From Splendidivirga corallicola (GTDB lineage: Bacteria; Bacteroidota; Bacteroidia; Cytophagales; Cyclobacteriaceae): a stretch of 64,000 nucleotides of DNA. The stretch is taken from positions 124,001 to 188,000 of the forward strand of contig JAUJEA010000014.1 of NCBI GenBank assembly GCA_030442035.1. Reading direction: 5' to 3'. Position 1 is the stretch's first letter. Each line of letters opens with the position of its first letter. The notes under the pieces were generated by a model, which worked only from the letters and a program-made list of their open reading frames with translations, did no database searches and was not told the origin of the DNA. The translations under genes were made by a program, and so were the position numbers. Positions 46,865-53,143 of the stretch are shown one piece after another.

Positions 46865-46883
46865 TCAGGTAATTCTAACGTAC

Positions 46884-46916
46884 AACTTTTGGAAAGTTTG
46901 AAACTTTCCAAAAGTT
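46884..46916. repeat. Perfect 16-bp-arm palindrome
   Basis: AACTTTTGGAAAGTTT, one G, then its exact inverse AAACTTTCCAAAAGTT. A stem this perfect in non-coding DNA between convergent genes looks like a dispersed palindromic element or a bidirectional terminator without a T-run. Confidence 0.65.
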
Positions 46917-47152
46917 AGCCACCTGCTTATGAGCAAATTCAGATTAAATGTTTGATTCAGTTATTGACAGCTCCGGTTCATTGAAGTTGGACTATGGAGG
47001 GTTACTCCCCAGGTTTTCCGCTTGATCCGTGATAGCTTGAAAGTTCAATGGTTCCAACCCCTGTATGTTCAAATAGACATTTTGGATGAAATTGATATGT
47101 TCCACAGGTTTTTGCTTGATCCGTCCTTTCATTGAACCTTTACGCATGACAT

Positions 47153-47190
47153 AAAAAAATCGACACGATCCAATACTGAATCGTGTCGAC
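47153..47190 (-). terminator. Rho-independent terminator, minus strand
   Basis: TCGACACGAT and ATCGTGTCGA form a perfect 10-bp stem around ten bases; read on the minus strand it is followed by ATTTTTTTA. It would end minus-strand transcripts arriving from the hsp20-usp-usp genes, about 350 bases beyond the last stop codon. Confidence 0.75.
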
Positions 47191-47324
47191 AAACTACCTT
47201 AACTTTACTGGTACTAACCATGTACTTAGGCGTGAAACTAAAACATAAGATGCCCTTAAAAGTCATGAATGGGCTATTACTAAATTTCACTAATGCAATT
47301 TGCCAATAAAAAAATCCTGAAAAA

Positions 47325-47390
47325 ATGAGACAGATCATGTTTTAGCCTGATTTGAGTCATTCGAAACTTTTCATATGCCGTCTGGTTTTG
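47325..47390 (+). promoter_or_regulatory. Orphan tandem FNR-like promoter
   Basis: ATGAGACAGATCAT (47325-47338) and CTGATTTGAGTCAT (47347-47360) have centres 22 bp apart. On the plus strand TGGTTTTG (47383-47390) matches the -7 box at 5 of 6 positions and starts 29.5 bp after the proximal centre, exactly as at ccoI, nos and the FNR-sensor gene. No match exists at the mirror position on the minus strand. No established gene lies downstream on the plus strand before the oppositely transcribed usp gene. Confidence 0.7.
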
Positions 47391-47427
47391 AGGAGATTTG
47401 GAGCTGTTAAGAGTGGAGTACTGAAAG

Positions 47428-47601
47428 ATGAGTGAGGATCATCCGGATGTGCCTGCTCTTAATGTGATACTCAATGATGGTTTTCAACCCAATAAAGTCC
47501 GGGAACCATTTCAATTTGCCAGCCGAAATTCTAAAATCATGTTTATTCTTCGTGAAAAGTTAGCATCGGCAGATGAGTATGTTGTACGATCTTCTTGCTG
47601 A
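47428..47601 (+). CDS. Possible 57-residue protein, or non-coding RNA region, behind the orphan FNR-like promoter
   Basis: An ATG about 31 bases after the predicted transcript start opens a 57-codon frame (MSEDHPDVPALNVILNDGFQ at the N-terminus) with no recognisable family and no membrane helix. Its last 19 codons run antisense to the 3' end of the usp gene at 47543. It is listed only because a well-formed promoter points at it; the transcript could equally be a regulatory RNA antisense to usp. Confidence 0.25.
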   Translation: MSEDHPDVPALNVILNDGFQPNKVREPFQFASRNSKIMFILREKLASADEYVVRSSC

Positions 47602-48370
47602 CACTGGGTTTCAGGATTTTTTCTATGATCCGATGCTTTCTTGGCATTACGGATAGCAGATCAATTTCATGTGATTGAATATAGCGATTGATCCCTTCCA
47701 CAATGTCCTCATTGGCGATGTCGTGGTACGAAAACTTAGCACCTTGAAAAGAATTATTCAATACATTAATGGCATGAGGACTCTCATCTCTTCTGGTACC
47801 ATCTCCTGTATTAACATTGACAATATGAATGCTTGAATCAAATAATAGTGCAAAGGTTTTAAGAAGGTCCAATCCTAAAGGATCCTGCATATTGCCATAA
47901 TCACAGGCAAAAGCTATTTTATTAAACGGTTTGAATGTTTGGTCAGCCGGAATTACCAGCACCGGAACCTTTGATTTTTTTACAACACTGGTTGAAACAC
48001 TCCCAAGAAATGTTTTTGAAATGCCTGAGGCACCCTTGGTCCCCATGATAATAAGATCAGTACTGAAATTCTCTACACTCATCAAAATAGCATCAATAGC
48101 ATATGCTATGATCACCTTAAAATTTGCCTGATTCAAACCATGGATCATCGATTTGAGTGCCGCGAAGTCTTCAAGCACCTTCTTTTTATAATCTTCAATG
48201 GAATCCGCATCAAGGGTGAATGAGATATCGGTAGAAGGCAAAGGTACGTGATAACTATGGATCACTGTGACCTTGGACTTTATCTCATGAGACATAGCCA
48301 AGGCATATTTCAAAGCGTTGATAGAACACTCTGAAAAATCTATTGGCACCAAAATATTTTTAATCTTCAT
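47543..48370 (-). CDS. Tandem-domain universal stress protein (second of two)
   Basis: 275 residues made of two UspA folds. The first opens with NILVPIDFSECSINALKYAL and ends with the nucleotide-binding motif LIIMGTKGASGISKTFLGSVSTSVV (G-2x-G-9x-G-S/T pattern); the second is degenerate (NKIAFACDYGNM ... LLSVMPRKHRIIEKIL). Universal stress proteins of this form are common in low-oxygen regulons. It lies 92 bp after a paralogue of the same plan, and both follow hsp20 on the minus strand, probably as one operon driven by the boxes at 49976-50041. Confidence 0.93.
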   Translation of the reverse strand: MKIKNILVPIDFSECSINALKYALAMSHEIKSKVTVIHSYHVPLPSTDISFTLDADSIEDYKKKVLEDFAALKSMIHGLNQANFKVIIAYAIDAILMSVENFSTDLIIMGTKGASGISKTFLGSVSTSVVKKSKVPVLVIPADQTFKPFNKIAFACDYGNMQDPLGLDLLKTFALLFDSSIHIVNVNTGDGTRRDESPHAINVLNNSFQGAKFSYHDIANEDIVEGINRYIQSHEIDLLSVMPRKHRIIEKILKPSVSKKIVQHTHLPMLTFHEE

Positions 48371-48462
48371 TTATTTTTATTTTCAAGCCGTTGCTCGTTG
48401 AAATGAACGGTTTTGTAGTTGCTTTAAAGTGGAATTTCGTCCTCAATTAATTTTTATGTGCT

Positions 48463-49302
48463 TCAATTATTTTCATGGATCGTAAATAACGGAACCTTAG
48501 TATGCAATGCTATCTTTTTTGTAACACTGGTCTTAAACAATTTGTCTATCATGTGATGCTCACGTGGTAAGAGTGCCAAAAGATCAGGTGCATCATTCTC
48601 AAGATACTCATTGAGCCCATCAATAATATGGTCATGCTTGTAAAATTGATAGGAATGTTTGACATACTTAAAAAACTGTTCCAGTTTTTTGGCTTCAAAC
48701 GCTTCTTCCTGTGGCAAGTAGTCTATACCTCCGCTAATATGAAGTATCTTAAGTTCAGCTTTAAAAGTATTTGCTAACCAGACAAGCGGCTCGAAGACCT
48801 TCCTGTCAACGATATGACGATAGTCGGAAGCGAAGACAATCTTTTCGATTTTATCCAATTTTGCTTCCTGGGGAATGGTCAAAACAGGTTTGTTTGTAGC
48901 ATTGATGACAGAATAGGCGTTACTACCGAAAATTACTTCGTCAATACCTGATGCGCCTTTAGTTCCCATGATTATCAGGTCTATCTGGTGATCTTTTATA
49001 GCATGTATGATTACATCTTTAACCGAACCTCGTTTGCTAAGAATTTCATATTTAACATCTTCCAAGGTCTCTACTTCAGATTTTAACTTTAAAAATTCTT
49101 CATTAATACTTTCTGTTTCTTCCTGAGCCAGTGCTTCTACAAATGCTGTTGTGCCTACTGCAGCATGTGGTGTGGGCACAAAAAAAGCATGTAAAAGCAA
49201 TAATTGTGCATCTGTTCTTTTGGCAAAAAGGATGGCGTTTTGTAATGCATTTTTAGAACAGCTGGAAAAATCAATCGGTACCAGGATCTTTTGAGGCTTC
49301 AT
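48463..49302 (-). CDS. Tandem-domain universal stress protein (first of two)
   Basis: 279 residues, two UspA domains: KILVPIDFSSCSKNALQNAI with LIIMGTKGASGIDEVIFGSNAYSVI in the first, and a second domain without the full phosphate-binding loop (LLALLPREHHMIDKLF). It shares the plan and the end motif (P-R-x-H-x-M/I-I-x-K) with the next gene, so the pair arose by duplication. The gap to hsp20 upstream is 187 bp, with no FNR-like pair in it. Confidence 0.93.
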   Translation of the reverse strand: MKPQKILVPIDFSSCSKNALQNAILFAKRTDAQLLLLHAFFVPTPHAAVGTTAFVEALAQEETESINEEFLKLKSEVETLEDVKYEILSKRGSVKDVIIHAIKDHQIDLIIMGTKGASGIDEVIFGSNAYSVINATNKPVLTIPQEAKLDKIEKIVFASDYRHIVDRKVFEPLVWLANTFKAELKILHISGGIDYLPQEEAFEAKKLEQFFKYVKHSYQFYKHDHIIDGLNEYLENDAPDLLALLPREHHMIDKLFKTSVTKKIALHTKVPLFTIHENN

Positions 49303-49489
49303 TTGATTAAGGTTTATATTTCTCTAAGGGTGTATTACTGATTTTCATGATAGAACATTTAAAAGAACCCAGGTTTCAAAGAGTAGCATGTCGAATAGAT
49401 TTCATGAAACTTTTAGGAATTCCTCGAAAGAGGCTTTTAAAATCATATGCACTCTTTGAACTTTCCCGGGCCTTTTAGTTCATCTTGAT

Positions 49490-49930
49490 TCAACTTATAG
49501 CTATTTTTTTAACCGGAATTTTTTCTTTCGCTTTTTTAGGTAGTGTCAATTGCAAAATTCCATTTTCATACTTAGCCAGGATCTTGTCCGAATCAATAAT
49601 TTCTGGCAACCTGAATGACCTACTGAAGGAAGTATAACCATATTCCTTTCTCGTATAGGTTTTTTCCTTTTTTACTTCCTCCGTTTCATTTTCTGCACTT
49701 ATGGTAAGATTTCCATTTTGAATATTGATTTGGAAGTCCTTTTTCTTCATTCCGGGAGCAGCCATTTCGATAACATAGTTGTCTTCATTTTCCATCACGT
49801 TGGCTGGAGGTACCTTTGATACCCATTCATTGCTTCTATCGAATCCGAATAGATCATCTTCAAAGAAATCCGCAAATAAGGAAGGTACGTTAGAAAACAG
49901 TCCTGAATCTTTTTTTGCCGGTGTCGTCAT
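49490..49930 (-). CDS. Hsp20/alpha-crystallin small heat-shock protein
   Basis: 146 residues. The alpha-crystallin domain spans about residues 38-135: NYVIEMAAPGMKKKDFQINI, then LTISAENETEEV, the loop with EYGYTSFSRSFRLPE, and the closing ENGILQLTLPKK (family motif A-x-x-x-N/E-G-x-L). An I-P-V-K tail ends the protein. It is an ATP-independent holdase. Two FNR-like boxes with 22-bp spacing lie upstream, so it may respond to low oxygen together with the usp genes. Confidence 0.95.
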   Translation of the reverse strand: MTTPAKKDSGLFSNVPSLFADFFEDDLFGFDRSNEWVSKVPPANVMENEDNYVIEMAAPGMKKKDFQINIQNGNLTISAENETEEVKKEKTYTRKEYGYTSFSRSFRLPEIIDSDKILAKYENGILQLTLPKKAKEKIPVKKIAIS

Positions 49931-49975
49931 TTTCAGATCCTCCTATTTTATGTTAACTAATAGTGAAATAATCGA

Positions 49976-50041
49976 TTAAATTAATATTTGGCCAGCCTTC
50001 TTTTGATGACATTTGTCAGGCTTCGCCATGACATTCATCAA
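49976..50041 (-). promoter_or_regulatory. Tandem FNR-like boxes of the hsp20 promoter
   Basis: ATGACATTTGTCAG (50006-50019) and ATGACATTCATCAA (50028-50041), centres 22 bp apart. On the minus strand TAATTTAA (49983 to 49976) matches 4 of 6 positions of the -7 box at the usual distance. The distal box overlaps the stop codon of the coiled-coil gene upstream. Confidence 0.72.
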
Positions 50042-50454
50042 ACCTGAAGACTTTCAATAAATGAAAAGAGTTCTCTTTTATACTCCTGAAATTGTTTTTC
50101 GAATGATTCTATCTCATCATGTATTGTTATATGTTCCTCTCTGTAAGCCTGTTCATTTTCCTTGACACTAAGCAACAATGTTTCTAATTTTTTTTCATGA
50201 CGCCGCACTTTTTGATGATACTCATCAAGTAGTTCACCGGAATAATAAATGATTAAATTTTGAAAATGATCAATTTGTTTTTTTTGATCCTGATCAATTG
50301 CCTTTCCGGCATTGATGTCCAGAAGCTTTTGAAAAAAATGGAGTTCGTCTTTCCAAAAGTCTATCTGTGATAGCCATTTTTTACTTGTTGTATGAAGATC
50401 ATCTAAGCTTCTTTGAAGTAGAAAGTCATTGTTGGCCTGCTTTAAATTTTCCAT
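50038..50454 (-). CDS. Coiled-coil protein of unknown function in the low-oxygen regulon
   Basis: 138 residues from the ATG at 50454; an ATG at 50490 would add twelve but lies only about six bases after the predicted transcript start. No family recognised. The protein is almost all alpha-helical and charged, without signal peptide or membrane helix: QIDFWKDELHFFQKLLDI, IYYSGELLDEYHQKVRRHEK and HDEIESFEKQFQEYKRELFS suggest two or three long antiparallel helices. The promoter carries a tandem FNR-like pair with its -7 box on this strand. Position beside hsp20 and usp genes suggests a stress or stationary-type cytosolic protein; that is inference. Confidence 0.7.
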   Translation of the reverse strand: MENLKQANNDFLLQRSLDDLHTTSKKWLSQIDFWKDELHFFQKLLDINAGKAIDQDQKKQIDHFQNLIIYYSGELLDEYHQKVRRHEKKLETLLLSVKENEQAYREEHITIHDEIESFEKQFQEYKRELFSFIESLQV

Positions 50455-50502
50455 ATGCGCAATCCTATTTAAGTGAAAACAATTTATCATTTACTATATG
50501 GA

Positions 50503-50568
50503 TAAAATTGATCTTTTATCGGGAAAAATTCGATGATGCCAATCAGTTCTGAAAATGATAGTGATCAT
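50503..50568 (-). promoter_or_regulatory. Tandem FNR-like boxes between the coiled-coil and Na/Pi genes
   Basis: ATGATGCCAATCAG (50533-50546) and ATGATAGTGATCAT (50555-50568), centres 22 bp apart. At the standard distance the minus strand has CAATTTTA (4 of 6 to TAnnTTTG), while the plus strand has only CTAATTCA, so the pair more likely drives the coiled-coil gene. Control of the plus-strand transporter gene is not excluded. Confidence 0.7.
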
Positions 50569-50659
50569 TTTAAAACAGTGAAGGATATACCTAATTCAAT
50601 GATCATATTGAAATGATTGCATTAATGATTTCTTCCTGGTTATATCCATATCGAGTTGT

Positions 50660-52321
50660 ATGACTGACTATTTAGATATCTGGAAACTCCTTGCTGGCCT
50701 TGGAATTTTTCTTTTTGGTATGTTTCAATTAGAAGAAAGTATCAGGGAAGTGGCAGGCCGAAAATTCAAGCTTTTTTTAAGAAGACATACGCATAATAAA
50801 TACAGGGCTATACTGAGTGGTACATTTTTAACAGCCGTATTACAAAGTAGTTCCGTTGTTTCACTTATGCTTCTGGCCTTTGTTGGCGCCGGTGCTATCA
50901 GCATGACCAATGCACTGGGAGTAATTCTGGGGTCCAATTTAGGAACTACATTCACTGGCTGGATTGTTACGCTGTTGGGGTTCAAAATTAAAATTGAAAG
51001 CTTTTCGCTTCCATTTATTGCGATAGGAGGATTAGGTCTTGTTCTTTTTTCTAAAAAACACAAGCTCTTGAATATCAGCAAAGCACTCGTCGGCTTTGGT
51101 TTTATTTTCCTGGGATTGGATTTTATGAAAGTCAGTATCGATGAAGTAGCCTCTTACTTCGATATATCTTCTTTTTCCGGCTATGCTCCATGGGTGTTTT
51201 TGCTTGTGGGATTTGTGTTGACTGCAATTATACAATCCAGTTCTGCCTCGATGGTAATTACTTTAAGTGCTTTGAACAGTGGTATTATCCCATTTGAATC
51301 AGCCGCTGCCATGGTCATAGGGTCAGACCTTGGAACCACCATTACTGTACTCATTGGTGGTATTACCGGTTTAGCTCCAAAAAGAAGGGTTGCTTTAGGT
51401 CATTTTCTCTTTAACCTTGTAACGGATCTGATTGCCTTTGCACTGCTGGTACCTCTCGTTTGGTTGATTCAGGAAATGCTCACTTTCTTAGATCCTCTTA
51501 TGGGTTTAGTAGTGTTTCATAGTTTATTTAATTTAATAGGTATTATCATTTTTGTTCCATTCTTAGGCGTATTTGCCAAATTCTTAAAAAGGAGGTATCG
51601 AGAGACCAATCACACTGTTTCACAGTACATAAATCCTCTTACCCATGAAGTGCCTGAAGCGGCAACGCAGGCGCTTATGAACGAGATAGGTCATTTATTA
51701 CGGCGTACCTACTATTGTCACCTAAAGGCATTTAAAATAAAAGAAAGTGAATTTTATCTAGTAGTTAAAGAAGAATTCGATAATCATTTTAAGAAGATCT
51801 TCACCGGTTTATCCTTTAATGATCAATATTTAAAAATTAAACAACTGGAAGGAGAATTGATTGTTTTTTATCAACACATTCAACAGCAACCATTGGAAAT
51901 CATGGAGGCTGATAAATTAAGTAAATTGGTAGAAATTGTGCGAAATGCGCTTCATTCAATAAAAGGCATTAAAGATATAGAACACAATTTGACTGCATTT
52001 TACACCTCGGAAAAAAATGTTTTAAACAAACTGTACCATGAATTTGAAAACGCTTCAAAGGAGTTCTATCTGAGTTTTAAAAACTGCCTGGAAACCGGAG
52101 AGGTAGATCATGCTTTTGATTGCTACAGTGATTTGATGCTTAAAATACAAAGAAACTACGACGGCATGTTGAAGGAGGCTTATTCACGCATCAACAGGAA
52201 GCATTTCACTGAATTGGAAATGTCAACCGCTTTAAATATTAACCGGGAACTTTACTCTTCTCATAAAGCATTGATCATAGCCCAAAAAGAATTTCATCAG
52301 TTGTTAATTGATTCTCAATAG
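50660..52321 (+). CDS. Na/Pi-cotransporter-family protein with PhoU-like tail
   Basis: 553 residues. The first 320 residues hold the duplicated transport core with the QSSS motifs: TAVLQSSSVVSLMLLAFVGA and, in the second repeat, TAIIQSSSASMVITLSALNS, each followed by GSNLGTTFT or GSDLGTTIT. The remaining 230 residues are helical and PhoU-like (about 345-550). Related proteins export or import phosphate with sodium. It is divergent from the coiled-coil gene and shares its upstream region. Confidence 0.9.
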   Translation: MTDYLDIWKLLAGLGIFLFGMFQLEESIREVAGRKFKLFLRRHTHNKYRAILSGTFLTAVLQSSSVVSLMLLAFVGAGAISMTNALGVILGSNLGTTFTGWIVTLLGFKIKIESFSLPFIAIGGLGLVLFSKKHKLLNISKALVGFGFIFLGLDFMKVSIDEVASYFDISSFSGYAPWVFLLVGFVLTAIIQSSSASMVITLSALNSGIIPFESAAAMVIGSDLGTTITVLIGGITGLAPKRRVALGHFLFNLVTDLIAFALLVPLVWLIQEMLTFLDPLMGLVVFHSLFNLIGIIIFVPFLGVFAKFLKRRYRETNHTVSQYINPLTHEVPEAATQALMNEIGHLLRRTYYCHLKAFKIKESEFYLVVKEEFDNHFKKIFTGLSFNDQYLKIKQLEGELIVFYQHIQQQPLEIMEADKLSKLVEIVRNALHSIKGIKDIEHNLTAFYTSEKNVLNKLYHEFENASKEFYLSFKNCLETGEVDHAFDCYSDLMLKIQRNYDGMLKEAYSRINRKHFTELEMSTALNINRELYSSHKALIIAQKEFHQLLIDSQ

Positions 52322-52434
52322 TTCTTAAGTTTCGGATTTCAGCTAGGATTCACTGAATTATCAAATCTTTTATATTTCAGCTACTCAAATAACTTTTACT
52401 CCAATTCGGAGGATTTCATTGATATAATCTGATA

Positions 52435-52500
52435 GTGATGCAAATCAAAATGCAGAATGATAAAGATCATTTATTCTATAACAAGCGCAGTCTACTTTTG
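52435..52500 (+). promoter_or_regulatory. Tandem FNR-like boxes and -7 box of the FNR-sensor gene
   Basis: GTGATGCAAATCAA (52435-52448) and ATGATAAAGATCAT (52457-52470), centres 22 bp apart. A perfect -7 box TACTTTTG (52493-52500) starts 29.5 bp after the proximal centre. The predicted start site near 52507 fixes the translation start at 52532, since the ATG at 52457 is itself part of the proximal box. Confidence 0.85.
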
Positions 52501-52531
52501 TAATAAGTTTAAATCGAAAAGGCATAAAAGC

Positions 52532-52978
52532 ATGACACACTGTACCAATTGTACCTTCGGCTGGGGCTTTTGTCCAGTGAAGGACCTGCAGCTTGACCCG
52601 GAAAATGATGGTGTGGAATTTAGGTATTATGAAGAAGGGGATATAATTTTTATGGAAGGCGACCGGGCAGATTCGTTCTATTACCTTTATAAACAAGGCA
52701 AGGTTAAAATTTATAAAACTGATTTGAACAATAGGAAAGTGACGCTGAGGCTTGTGAGGGACTGTCAGTTTCTGGGTCTTCATGCTTTTTTAGGAAATGG
52801 ATTTCATACCAATACAAGTAAAGTACTTGAACCTACCCTGGTCTGTAAAATATCGGGTAAACATTTTGAAACATTAGCAGCAAATAATCCCATACTTAAG
52901 CTCAATATCCTTGGACGGCTCACTAAGCAGTTGGAGCTTATGGAGAATAAACTGACTGCCCTTGAAACCGTTCAATAA
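52532..52978 (+). CDS. FNR-like [4Fe-4S] sensor-domain protein lacking the DNA-binding domain
   Basis: 148 residues. It matches the sensor half of FNR: an N-terminal cysteine cluster C4-x2-C7-x6-C14 (E. coli FNR: C20-x2-C23-x5-C29), the cyclic-nucleotide-binding-type beta-roll (EEGDIIFMEGDRADSFYYLY, GKVKIYKTD), and a fourth cysteine, C105 in TLVCKIS, aligned with FNR C122 in SMVCEIP and likewise followed by FETL. C78 is extra. The long dimerisation helix starts (LGRLTKQLELMENKLTALET) and the protein then stops; the whole helix-turn-helix is absent and no remnant of it is seen in the following 165 bp. Likely role: an oxygen-labile cluster protein that works through a partner. The start is set by the promoter upstream. 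Confidence 0.85.
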   Translation: MTHCTNCTFGWGFCPVKDLQLDPENDGVEFRYYEEGDIIFMEGDRADSFYYLYKQGKVKIYKTDLNNRKVTLRLVRDCQFLGLHAFLGNGFHTNTSKVLEPTLVCKISGKHFETLAANNPILKLNILGRLTKQLELMENKLTALETVQ

Positions 52979-53143
52979 TCTGTTCTTCTTTACAATGATC
53001 CTTTAATATATTGTACTTAAAATTTCTACTTTCCTTGAGAAAATAAGATGAGAAGTTGATCACTAATTTCCTATATTAGCAATGGATATGAATGGATCTT
53101 TTCTCCAAAAAACCACTGAAACCTACTACTACAATCTGCTGCT

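Noticed and set aside
47190-47325. Minus-strand small RNA between the orphan FNR-like pair and the terminator at 47153
   Set aside because: At the standard distance the minus strand has no acceptable -7 box (CAAATTGC), while the plus strand has TGGTTTTG; the terminator is better explained as the end of the usp transcript.
46992-47338. Short minus-strand reading frames
   Set aside because: They begin in or run through the terminator hairpin at 47153-47190 and the FNR-like box, and resemble no known protein.
52457-52531. Upstream start adding 25 residues to the FNR-sensor protein
   Set aside because: The ATG is part of the proximal FNR-like box and lies upstream of the -7 box at 52493.
52979-53143. 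Frameshifted HTH remnant after the FNR-sensor gene
   Set aside because: No frame in this gap shows a helix-turn-helix-like stretch, so the truncation looks genuine and not a recent frameshift.
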